From Brevundimonas sp. (GTDB lineage Bacteria; Pseudomonadota; Alphaproteobacteria; Caulobacterales; Caulobacteraceae), in the NCBI RefSeq assembly GCF_027487935.1, contig NZ_JAIYCP010000019.1:39980-103979 (forward strand): a DNA stretch of 64,000 nt, in the 5' to 3' direction. Position 1 is the first letter of the stretch. Every line of letters starts with the position of its first letter. The translations under genes and the position numbers were made by a program. Below are positions 19,061-26,717 of the stretch, in pieces. The notes under the pieces were generated by a model. That model saw nothing but the letters and a program-made list of their open reading frames with translations. It made no database searches and was not told the DNA's origin.

Positions 19061-19281
19061 CCCGGGCGACTGGAAATGTCACCATTCAGGCCTTCAAGCC
19101 CACCCAAATCTAAGGCGAACTTCAGCGCTAATGCGCCCGATTGCGGGTCGAACTCTATCTGGCATTTGACCGTCGCAAGAAGCTTGAAGCGCCGCCTGCC
19201 TGCCGCGTCGAGATGCCGACATATTGGAAGGCTACCCTTGAACCGATCAATCCGGAGGAGCTCGGCCGCTACCATCTCCAT
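18994..19281 (-). CDS. Small hypothetical protein next to the integrase
   Basis: A 95-residue frame starting with ATG at 19281, whose last codons overlap the 3' end of the integrase antisense. Composition is protein-like (LLATVKCQIEFDPQSGALALKFALDLGGLEGLNGDI, split here for reference into LLATVKCQIEF and LKFALDLGGLEGLNGDI), with beta-type alternation and no signal peptide. I do not recognise a family. The start region has no strong ribosome site. It may be a real island accessory gene, but the overlap with the integrase keeps confidence modest. Confidence 0.35.
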   Translation of the reverse strand: MEMVAAELLRIDRFKGSLPICRHLDAAGRRRFKLLATVKCQIEFDPQSGALALKFALDLGGLEGLNGDISSRPGHDGELRTPSDSAIDSEIAFEA

Positions 19282-19327
19282 CGCTTAGTCCAAGGCGCTG
19301 CTGTGCATCAGGGACGTCTGGATCGAG

Positions 19328-19495
19328 ATGATGGGCCGCGAGCTCTCCCTGCTGGATCAGAACAAGTCGCTATTCGTTTCGCGTGCCCTGCGGCTGGTTC
19401 GGGGCTGGCATTACGCCGAGCGGCAAATCACCGACCGATGTGGCCGGCAACGGGTCTTCCGGCGGGATGGTGTCCCTGAAAGTGAGTTCATGTGA
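19328..19495 (+). CDS. Short frame before an intrinsic terminator (possible gene or fragment)
   Basis: A 55-residue frame from ATG 19328; the open frame actually extends up to a TAG at 19286-19288, so a non-ATG start is possible. The product (MMGRELSLLDQNK, ALRLVRGWHYAERQITDRC, GRQRVFRRDG) looks protein-like and codon third positions are GC-rich. It ends six nt before a strong intrinsic terminator, which supports transcription on this strand. No family recognised; it could be the 3' end of a truncated gene. Confidence 0.3.
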   Translation: MMGRELSLLDQNKSLFVSRALRLVRGWHYAERQITDRCGRQRVFRRDGVPESEFM

Positions 19496-19500
19496 CACAG

Positions 19501-19529
19501 CGCCCCGGTTTCATCGCCGGGGCGTTTTT
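19501..19529 (+). terminator. Intrinsic terminator
   Basis: Stem CGCCCCGG/CCGGGGCG (8 bp, 8-nt loop) followed by TTTTT, directly after the short frame ending at 19495. It is a textbook Rho-independent terminator on the plus strand. Confidence 0.8.
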
Positions 19530-19607
19530 CGTTTCAGAATCCGGCGACGCCGAAACTCTGATTTAAATGCAACTCTGATTTAAATCGCACTTCTGCTCGA
19601 CCAGGTT

Positions 19608-19890
19608 GGGACAGGGTCCGGTGCGGGACAGGGTGGCTGGGGGGACCTGTCCCGGCGCAAATGCCCGCCACCACTGGGTTCGGGACAGGTTGGCACCCTT
19701 TTCTATACACTTCCCTGTGGGGGGTGTTTTCGTTTTGCTCGTCCAGTGGCTTTAGCCCATTTCCCCCTACAATCTCCTCTTATGAAATAGCTGTCCACCC
19801 TGTCCACCCTGTCCCAAACCCAGTCACAGCAAGGGTTTGCGCCGGGACAGGTTCCAAAATGATGCCCTGGGACCCTGTCCACCCTGTCCC
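19608..19890. repeat. GGGACAGG iteron-like cluster in a gene-free, AT-richer stretch
   Basis: About ten copies of GGGACAGG(G/T) or its complement ACCTGTCCC/ACCCTGTCC occur in 283 bp, at about 19608, 19625, 19645(-), 19682, 19790-19815 (a run of three, -), 19844, 19872(-) and 19881(-). Just upstream is the 15-bp direct repeat AACTCTGATTTAAAT at 19554-19568 and 19571-19585. The region 19530-20367 has no supportable gene. Clustered iterons beside an AT-rich repeat resemble a replication or regulatory origin, but no rep gene is present. Confidence 0.5.
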
Positions 19891-20367
19891 GCAGCCTGGC
19901 GCATGAAACGAAAAAGTTGCGTAAAATCGCACTCGGATTGTGCTATTGGCAGTTTTGGAACGTCTCGAAAGCCGGGGTCGGTGCCCCCCGTAGCCGAGCC
20001 TAACCAACTAGATGGGACCCAAAGAGTCATAAAACTCAATCGGTTATGATTTTCTTCGGCGTTCGGTATAGAACAACTGGGAACACTGAGAGCCAAAGCC
20101 GATGGGTCCCGCTCGTTCAAAGGTGTGCATCGGCATCTAAACCGGAACCTCACCGCAATGCCGTTTGTCGCCTCACATTAGCGGATAGGCCTCCGATGGT
20201 GAGGCCTGCTTATCGTTCTACGCCCATCAGAGGAGCGCTCTGCGGATCGTACACGAACCGTGAGACGGTTATCCCGGAAGAGCGTGGCGGTGCAGGCAGT
20301 CCAGAGATAACTTGTCTCCGGTCTGCAAACTGAGGGCAGGGGTGATTTTCAACTTGCCGCAGTTGAC

Positions 20368-20467
20368 CTGTCAGCACCTTACCGAGCGGTGCATTTGAGC
20401 TGACAGAGCCCGCCGACGCCGTGAAGAAGACAGCGCACCGTCCCGGGCTGGGGCGGTGCGCTTTTTT
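20368..20467 (+). ncRNA. Candidate structured small RNA ending in an intrinsic terminator
   Basis: A nested hairpin, outer stem CTGTCAGC/GCTGACAG (20368-20375 with 20399-20406) and inner stem GCACC/GGTGC (20374-20378 with 20388-20392), precedes a strong intrinsic terminator. There is no open frame ending here on the plus strand. The combination suggests an RNA 3' end rather than mRNA. The 5' end and promoter are not identified. Confidence 0.3.
20432..20467 (+). terminator. Intrinsic terminator
   Basis: Nine-bp stem AGCGCACCG/CGGTGCGCT with a C/G-rich loop, followed by TTTTTT. It points along the plus strand toward the convergent GH9 gene, whose stop is 18 nt further on. It has no T-run for minus-strand transcription. 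Confidence 0.75.
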
Positions 20468-20484
20468 GTTCCCAAGGGTGGGGC

Positions 20485-22335
20485 TCAAGGACGATCGAGA
20501 TAGGCGGTGACCCAGACCAACGGCGCGTTCCAATTGATCGCGACTTCATTCTGGCTGAAAGCCTGGATGTCGTCTCGCCAGCAGGCCTGGGGCGCGCATG
20601 TTCCGCGCATCGTCACCGCCACCGGATCGCGCATCATCTGGTTGTTCGGGCCACCTGACATGACGCCGGCGGGTGGCTTCGGGTAGGCCGTATCCAGGGA
20701 GTGCGCCCAGAAGCGGTGATGCGGATGGCGCATCGGCCGGTCGCCATAGCCCGTGACGTAGGATTGATCCAACGGATTTCGTCCCAGCACATAGTCGAGG
20801 GTCGCGACCACACCGTCTCGCAATGCCTCATCCCCGGTCAGGTCATGAGCCACGCCCAGAATGAGCCCCCGATTGAGAAGGTCGGCGTTCGACCCCCAGA
20901 CGTAGTCGGGCCCCGCGAAGGGCAAGCCATAGCCCTGGGTCAGGCCTTCGGCCAGGTAACCGCGCGCCCACTCGACGATACGGTGTCTTGTCTCGTCACG
21001 GTCAGATGACGGGAGACGGTTTGGAACCGTCGCCAGGCTGATGGAACCCAGCGCGCGCACCGCGTTCCAGCTGGTATATACGCCCTCAGCTGATGTCTCA
21101 CCCGAGGCTGTCGGGTGGTGAGCGGATCGCCTCAGGTCGGCCAGGTATCGGTCGTCTCCCGTTGTGACGAACATCTCCGCGGCCGCCCAGTAGAACTCGT
21201 CGGTCAGGTCGTCATCACCATAGTCGCCACCGCCATCGAATGAGCCGACGGCATAGATGTCGGGATGGCGGAGCGCGGCGGCATAGCCACGATCGGCTGC
21301 CATCTGGCAGGTCTGGGCAAACGCCGGATCAATGTCGCGCCACAGCCGCGCGCACTGGGCCGCAACCGCCACCAGGTTCAGCGTTGCGGCCGTATTGGGC
21401 GCATAGAGGTAGCGAGTCTCAGGGTCATCCGCCGGTGCGATCGGCAGCGCGGTCCATTTCACGTCGTGGACCTTGTGATGGACCAGACCCCCGGCATCGA
21501 TCCGGGTAAAGGTCAGTGGCTGATCCGGGGCGAAGCGTCCGACGGGAACCTCCACGCTGGCACCCTCGGGAACCTGCATCCGGAGAAGGAACTCAAGTTG
21601 CCAGCGAACCTCGTCCAGGATGTCGTCAACGCCGTTTCCGGCTTCGGGGATGTCTGCCGTCCCATCCGGGTAGGCGGTGCCGATGTTCCGGATCCTGGCC
21701 CGTTCGTACGCGTTCAATAGCGTCCAGACCGAGATGCCGCCGTTGACGACATACTTCCCATGGTCGCCAGCGTCGTACCATCCACCCGATACATCCAGCG
21801 TGTGGTCGCAACCCGGCCAGACGTTGCCGCGGACGTCAGGGCCGGAGAAGCATGTCGCGCTGTCCGGCGTGTGGCCCGCAGGTCGCGCCAGGTCGGCGCG
21901 ATCCACATGCTCTTCCAGGATCGGGATGCCGCTACGGTTCTGGTAGAAGAAGGCGAAGGCGTCTCGGTTCAGTTGTTGAAAGGGCCGATCCGAGACGGCG
22001 AATGGTCGGCTTGTGCGCTCCCCGACCTGGAGACGATAGCCGTTACCCTGAGTTCGCAGAGTTCCAAAGTCCAGATCGTGGACGCTGACGCCAGCAGTCG
22101 CGTCCCAGCCGCGAGGTCGGGATTGGCCCTGCGCGACCGTGTCTCCATTCGCGTCGATAACCCGCCAGGCCTGGGGCTGCTGACCGGTCTCGACAACCGT
22201 AGCCCGCTTGGGGCCCAGGGTCTCGAAGCCGACCTGATTCATCTGGATCGCGCTCATCCCGGCATCCTGGGCGGACGCGGTGCTGGCCAAGGCCATGCCG
22301 GCTGCGGTCGTGACGAGGAATTGGCGAAGGTTCAT
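20485..22335 (-). CDS. GH9 endoglucanase/cellulase, secreted
   Basis: Hydrolyses beta-1,4-glucan chains outside the cytoplasm. ATG 22335 gives a 616-residue protein with a signal peptide (LVTTAAGMALASTASAQ); the frame continues to 22500 without a plausible start. An N-terminal Ig-like domain (about 28-115) precedes the (alpha/alpha)6 catalytic domain. GH9 landmarks are GGWYDAGDHGKYV with Asp188 and Asp191, the His-rich RHPHHRFW segment and the C-terminal signature NEVAINWNAPLVW with proton donor Glu597. It lies 192 nt downstream of a GH3 gene on the same strand and may share its transcript. A degenerate operator-like GACA-N4-TGTC lies at 22470-22481. Confidence 0.9.
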   Translation of the reverse strand: MNLRQFLVTTAAGMALASTASAQDAGMSAIQMNQVGFETLGPKRATVVETGQQPQAWRVIDANGDTVAQGQSRPRGWDATAGVSVHDLDFGTLRTQGNGYRLQVGERTSRPFAVSDRPFQQLNRDAFAFFYQNRSGIPILEEHVDRADLARPAGHTPDSATCFSGPDVRGNVWPGCDHTLDVSGGWYDAGDHGKYVVNGGISVWTLLNAYERARIRNIGTAYPDGTADIPEAGNGVDDILDEVRWQLEFLLRMQVPEGASVEVPVGRFAPDQPLTFTRIDAGGLVHHKVHDVKWTALPIAPADDPETRYLYAPNTAATLNLVAVAAQCARLWRDIDPAFAQTCQMAADRGYAAALRHPDIYAVGSFDGGGDYGDDDLTDEFYWAAAEMFVTTGDDRYLADLRRSAHHPTASGETSAEGVYTSWNAVRALGSISLATVPNRLPSSDRDETRHRIVEWARGYLAEGLTQGYGLPFAGPDYVWGSNADLLNRGLILGVAHDLTGDEALRDGVVATLDYVLGRNPLDQSYVTGYGDRPMRHPHHRFWAHSLDTAYPKPPAGVMSGGPNNQMMRDPVAVTMRGTCAPQACWRDDIQAFSQNEVAINWNAPLVWVTAYLDRP

Positions 22336-22527
22336 CTGTGAGTGTCCCCGAAGCGAGCGGCAGACCAGGTATGGAGCGCCCTGCGTCGCGGCGTCTTCGA
22401 TCTGCTTTGCCCGATCGTCGTCAAACCCTGCCTGTGCAATGTCACCCGCCGCGCAGGTCAGGTCGGCACGACAAGTGTGTCGCGGGTGCTGTCTGTCCAA
22501 CGACAGATCGCCTCCGGTCGGCGGTTG

Positions 22528-25029
22528 TCATTCGACAGGACACGCGGCACCCGCCCTTGTTTCGGTCAACCTGATGTCAGCCACGGAGACGTCGAGCTGA
22601 CCGTTTGTTTCAAGGTGAAATATCGTGGGCGTCGCCGCCAGATTCTGCCCCGAGAAGCAGGACAGGGGAACGGCCACGGTCGCATAGGCTCCAGGCGCGA
22701 GGCCTCTCAGTGCTCCGGCGATCGGGACGGATGCGCTGCCGACGCCCAGGCTGACATCGCCCGTCGGTGAAGCGTTGACGCGTATGCTGACAGAAAGCAG
22801 CATGGCCCCATTGGCCTCACGCGCGATATCCGACGGTGCGTCGGCTCCCATCTCGGCCCATGCCCTGGACCTGCCGTTCCAGGTCAGTCGAATGGCACCG
22901 TCGTCCTGGGGTTCTGCCGTCAACCCCGCCGAACCATACAGGGTCGTCCTGGTCCCGACGTAATCCATGTGGGGCGCATTGCTGTCGCCGAGCCAGAACT
23001 TGTAGCCGTTCCATGCCTGGCCGCTGGTGAAATAGACGTTCCGCTCGCCATAGCGTGTCGTATCGGCGACCTCTGGCAGGGCGGGCGTTACGGTCGGGGC
23101 GGCGTAGGAAAGGCCAAAGCCATAGGCGAACTGCGGGTCGTAATCTGCATCACCGACATTCAACGGGGTTTGGTCCGGACGCCGGGGCCAGGAGAAGCTG
23201 AGCCGCCCCTGGAAATCATGCTGTGGGGTGCCATCGGCGCGCGCCAGCAGCACGTCGGCAATCCCGGCACCCTCCGAACCTGGCAACCAGGCCGCCACAA
23301 AGGCGTCGGCGGCATTGATCTGGGGGTTCACGTACAGCGGGCGCCCGGACATCATGACTGCGACAACCGGAATCCCCTGCGCCTTGAGCCTGCGGATCAG
23401 TTCCAGGCTTTCGACATTGTCGTGATGCAGGGCCACGTCGCTCTGGTCGCCCATGAACTCGGCATAAGGGGCTTCACCGAACACCACGATGGCGACATCC
23501 GGCTTCTGGGGTGACGTGCCATCCGGGCTGAAAAGCGCCTGCCCGCCGGATGCCTCTATCTGTGCCTTCAGGCCTTCATAAATGGAGGTTGCCCCCGGAA
23601 AATCGTTGGGCCCGTTGTCAGCGCCCTGCCAGCTCAGGGTCCACCCGCCGGCTTGCATGGCGATGTTGTCGGCGCCGCGACCAGCGACCAGTAGCGTCGC
23701 GTTCGAACGGATCGGCAGCACGCCGTTGTTCTTAAGCAAGACCAGGGATTTCCGAACCGCTTCCCGGGCAACGGCGCGATGTGCCGGTGTGCCGATCGGC
23801 TGGAGACTGGTCGCGCGATTGGCGGGCGACGCCGCGTCAAACACGCCCATCCGGAACTTGACCCGAAGTATCCGGCGGACGGCATCATCCAGTCGGCTCA
23901 TCGGGATCTCGCCCGAGGTTACCTGGGCCACCAGATTGCCGTGCAGCGCTTTCCAGTCCTGTGGTTGGTTGAAAATGTCCAGCCCGGCGTTGAACGCGAT
24001 GGGGCAATTTGAGTTCGTGCAGCCGGGTATCTGGCCGTGTGCCAGCCAGTCGCCCATGATGAAGCCGTCAAAGCCCATCCGGCCCTTGAGGACATCGGTC
24101 AGCAAGCCCTCGTTGGCGTGCATCCTGACCCCATGCCAGGAGTTGAACGAGGCCATGACAGACTGGGTGCCTGTGTTGATGGCATCGACATAGGGCGCGC
24201 CGTGCAGACGGGAGAGGTCAGCTTCGGAAACGGTTGAGTTCCCCTGGTCCCTGCCGCCATCGGTCGACCCGTCGCCAAGGAAGTGCTTGGCCGTGGCGAT
24301 CACGTGATTGGGTCCGAGGAAGTCATCTCCGGTACCCTGAATGCCCGCCACCATGGCGGCTGCGTACTCGGAGACGATTTGCGGGTCTTCCGAATAGCTC
24401 TCGTAGGTTCTCCCCCAGCGATCATCACGGGCGACAGCAATGGTGGGGGCAAAGGTCCAGTCCATGCCGGTTGACCGCATTTCGGCCGCCGTCACTTCCC
24501 CGATCCGGCGCAACAGGTCCCGGTCATTTGCAGCGCCAAGTCCGATGTTGTGCGGAAACAGGGTGGCACCATAGACGTTGTTGTGCCCGTGCACGGCGTC
24601 GGACGCCCATATCAGGGGTATGGTGACATTCTGGCCGGGTACGACGGACGCCTGGTAATAGGGCTCGATCAGGTCAAGCCAATCCTGGACGGTGGAATGC
24701 TTGTTGCCTCCCGGTACCGCGCCGCCGCCGTTCTCGATCGAGCCGATGTGATACTGGGTCACTTCCTCGGGCGTGATTGTCTTCCATTCCGGCTGGATAA
24801 CCTGACCAACCTTTTGCTCGATGCTCATCTGCGCGAGCATTTCCGTGATCCTGGCTTCTGCCGCCAGGTCGAGGCCGATCGGCGAATTCGCTGCAGGCCA
24901 AATCTCCGGATGAACCGTGGCACCGGCCGGGTCAGGCTCGGCTCCGGCATCGGTTGCCGTGAACGAGGCCGCAACCCCCAGCGACAAGGTGAACATCCAG
25001 AGGCTCGATCTGGCGAACTTCCTGCCCAT
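22528..25029 (-). CDS. GH3 beta-glucosidase/exo-glucanase, periplasmic (copy 1)
   Basis: Releases glucose from the non-reducing end of beta-gluco-oligosaccharides. The 833-residue protein has a signal peptide, the GH3 N-terminal barrel (IEQKVGQVIQPE, DAVHGHNNVYGATLFPHNIGLG, AKHFLGDGSTDGGRDQG), nucleophile Asp327 in GFIMGDWLAHGQ, and the GH3 C-terminal domain (RKSLVLLKNNGVLPI). A C-terminal beta-sandwich extension from about 680 is as in ExoP-type exo-1,3/1,4-glucanases. Two LacI-type operators with AACGTT cores lie in the 185-nt divergent region upstream. It is paralogous to the GH3 at 30442-32961. Confidence 0.93.
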   Translation of the reverse strand: MGRKFARSSLWMFTLSLGVAASFTATDAGAEPDPAGATVHPEIWPAANSPIGLDLAAEARITEMLAQMSIEQKVGQVIQPEWKTITPEEVTQYHIGSIENGGGAVPGGNKHSTVQDWLDLIEPYYQASVVPGQNVTIPLIWASDAVHGHNNVYGATLFPHNIGLGAANDRDLLRRIGEVTAAEMRSTGMDWTFAPTIAVARDDRWGRTYESYSEDPQIVSEYAAAMVAGIQGTGDDFLGPNHVIATAKHFLGDGSTDGGRDQGNSTVSEADLSRLHGAPYVDAINTGTQSVMASFNSWHGVRMHANEGLLTDVLKGRMGFDGFIMGDWLAHGQIPGCTNSNCPIAFNAGLDIFNQPQDWKALHGNLVAQVTSGEIPMSRLDDAVRRILRVKFRMGVFDAASPANRATSLQPIGTPAHRAVAREAVRKSLVLLKNNGVLPIRSNATLLVAGRGADNIAMQAGGWTLSWQGADNGPNDFPGATSIYEGLKAQIEASGGQALFSPDGTSPQKPDVAIVVFGEAPYAEFMGDQSDVALHHDNVESLELIRRLKAQGIPVVAVMMSGRPLYVNPQINAADAFVAAWLPGSEGAGIADVLLARADGTPQHDFQGRLSFSWPRRPDQTPLNVGDADYDPQFAYGFGLSYAAPTVTPALPEVADTTRYGERNVYFTSGQAWNGYKFWLGDSNAPHMDYVGTRTTLYGSAGLTAEPQDDGAIRLTWNGRSRAWAEMGADAPSDIAREANGAMLLSVSIRVNASPTGDVSLGVGSASVPIAGALRGLAPGAYATVAVPLSCFSGQNLAATPTIFHLETNGQLDVSVADIRLTETRAGAACPVE

Positions 25030-25060
25030 GGCCTACTTCTCCAAGCAAAAACGACCTAAA

Positions 25061-25078
25061 AATGGTAACGTTGCCATT
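25061..25078. promoter_or_regulatory. LacI-family operator, AACGTT type, site 1
   Basis: AATGGTAACGTTGCCATT is an 18-bp inverted repeat with a single mismatched pair. It lies 32 nt upstream of the GH3 start at 25029. The AACGTT core is the type bound by PurR-like recognition helices with Thr-Thr at the key positions; the regulator at 27887-28906 has exactly that helix. Confidence 0.7.
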
Positions 25079-25149
25079 TGAAGATACCTACACGCTTTAT
25101 TGCTTTGCAAGCTCCCGTTTCGCCGAAAGCGCGGCCAGGCGGCGACGCA

Positions 25150-25167
25150 ATTGACAACGTTTCCATT
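25150..25167. promoter_or_regulatory. LacI-family operator, AACGTT type, site 2
   Basis: ATTGACAACGTTTCCATT shares the AACGTT core and CCATT half with site 1, with a weaker left half. It lies 48 nt before the gene starting at 25215 and 89 bp from site 1, so the pair could allow looping or serve the two divergent promoters separately. Confidence 0.55.
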
Positions 25168-25214
25168 CTTATGGATAGACCCTCTCGGAAGCGACAAGGT
25201 CAGGAAACCGTCGG

Positions 25215-25634
25215 ATGCATCTACGGGTCGAACTTGGGGAAGTTGAAACGCGCCTGGCGCTCGACGCCTGCATTGCGGAACTGAAGGCCCGCGACAAGGT
25301 CGGCAGCATCGCCGTTGCCGACAGCCATGGCGAATTGATCGGCCTGCTGCGGATGAACGGTGCCGGGCTGGCGACCGGAACGATCGCCACCAACAAGGTG
25401 TTTACGTCCTCGCGCCTGTGTCAGCCCAGTGGTGACCTTGGAAAGGCCGCGGCCGAAGGTGGCTGGGATGTCCACTACCACGGTGATGCACGGTATCTGG
25501 GATGGGAGGGCGGGGCGCCGGTGTTCCATGATGGCGTCTGCGTAGGCTCGGTTGCCGTCAGCGGATTGAGTGGGGCCGAAGACTATGAAATCGCCCGGAT
25601 CGGCGTCGCCGCCATTCTCGCATCCCTCGACTGA
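25215..25634 (+). CDS. HbpS/GlcG-like (PF03928) protein
   Basis: A 139-residue cytosolic protein of the GlcG/HbpS/PduO-C fold, recognised from KARDKVGSIAVADSHGELIGLLRMNGA and the C-terminal GGAPVFHDGVCVGSVAVSGLSGAEDYEIARIG (cited by landmarks GGAPVFHDG and GVSGLSGAEDYEIAR-like end). Relatives bind haem or corrinoid cofactors or are of unknown role. It is first in a plus-strand operon with an aldo/keto reductase (6-nt gap) and a polysaccharide-lyase-like gene. The AACGTT operator upstream puts it under the same control as the GH3 copy 1. Its role in glycan use is unknown. Confidence 0.75.
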   Translation: MHLRVELGEVETRLALDACIAELKARDKVGSIAVADSHGELIGLLRMNGAGLATGTIATNKVFTSSRLCQPSGDLGKAAAEGGWDVHYHGDARYLGWEGGAPVFHDGVCVGSVAVSGLSGAEDYEIARIGVAAILASLD

Positions 25635-25640
25635 TCCCCC

Positions 25641-26681
25641 ATGGCATTCCCGATCCCCTACACGGCATCGCCTTTCCGCTACGAAGCCATGCCCTACCGG
25701 CGCTGCGGCCGCAGTGGCTTGAAGTTGCCGGCCATTTCGCTGGGGCTGTGGCAGAATTTCGGAGGCGACGATGTCTTCGAAACCGGCCGCTCAATTCTGC
25801 GCCATGCGTTCGACAACGGCATCACCCATTTCGATCTCGCCAACAATTATGGCCCTCCCTTCGGCTCGGCGGAGGAAAATTTCGGCCGCGTAATGGCGAC
25901 AGACTTCAAGAGTCACCGGGACGAACTGGTGATATCGACGAAGGCTGGTTGGGACATGTGGCCGGGCCCCTACGGAGATGTCGGAGGATCGCGCAAATAT
26001 CTGATCGCCTCGTGCGACCAGAGCCTCAAGCGCATGGGTCTGGACTATGTCGACATCTTCTATTCCCACCGGGTTGATGCGGAAACGCCGCTTGAGGAAA
26101 CGATGGGCGCGCTGGCGACTTTGCATCACCAGGGCAAGGCGCTCTATGTCGGCATTTCGTCCTATTCACCCGAACTGACAGCCGAGGCAGCCAAGATCCT
26201 GCACTCCCATCAGGTTCCATTGCTGATCCATCAGCCGTCCTATTCCCTGCTCAACCGCTGGATCGAGGACAGTTTGCTGGAAACGCTGGGAGATCTGGGC
26301 GTGGGCTGCATCGCCTTTTCTCCCCTCGCGCAGGGTTTGCTGTCGAGGAAATATCTTGATGGCGTGCCTTCAGGTGCGCGGGCTTCCAGGGAGGGTTCCT
26401 TCAGCCCGGACCTCGTCACACCCGAAAACATTGCCCGCATCCGCGCCTTGAATGCCATTGCCGAGGGCAGGGGGCAGACCCTTGCCCAGATGGCCATTGC
26501 CTGGGTGCTCCGTGATCCACGGGTGACTTCGGCCCTTGTCGGGGCGCGAACGGTCGAGCAGCTTGCCGACACCCTGAAGGCCCTGGACAACCTGACCTTT
26601 GCTCCAGACGAGTTGACGGAAATCGACACCCACGCCTGCGACGGCGGCCTCAACATCTGGCGCGTATCTTCTGACCTGTAG
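25641..26681 (+). CDS. Aldo/keto reductase, YghZ/GAP-reductase-like
   Basis: NAD(P)H-dependent reductase of 346 residues with an AKR barrel. Landmarks are FDLANNYGPPFGSAEENFG containing the catalytic Tyr, ISTKAGWDMWPGPYG with the catalytic Lys, YSHRVDAETPLEETMGAL, and the cofactor-binding end SALVGARTVEQLADTLKAL. The long GPPFGSAEENFG loop is typical of the YghZ (L-glyceraldehyde 3-phosphate reductase) group. Substrate in this locus is not known. It follows the HbpS-like gene by six nt and precedes the lyase-like gene by 36 nt. Confidence 0.88.
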   Translation: MAFPIPYTASPFRYEAMPYRRCGRSGLKLPAISLGLWQNFGGDDVFETGRSILRHAFDNGITHFDLANNYGPPFGSAEENFGRVMATDFKSHRDELVISTKAGWDMWPGPYGDVGGSRKYLIASCDQSLKRMGLDYVDIFYSHRVDAETPLEETMGALATLHHQGKALYVGISSYSPELTAEAAKILHSHQVPLLIHQPSYSLLNRWIEDSLLETLGDLGVGCIAFSPLAQGLLSRKYLDGVPSGARASREGSFSPDLVTPENIARIRALNAIAEGRGQTLAQMAIAWVLRDPRVTSALVGARTVEQLADTLKALDNLTFAPDELTEIDTHACDGGLNIWRVSSDL

Positions 26682-26717
26682 GGCCGGTCGGGAGCCTGGC
26701 GGAAAGGCAGCCCAAGC

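Noticed and set aside
19780..20007. 75-aa minus-strand frame in the iteron region
   Set aside because: Its product is mainly translated iterons (GTGWTG repeats); no start or family support.
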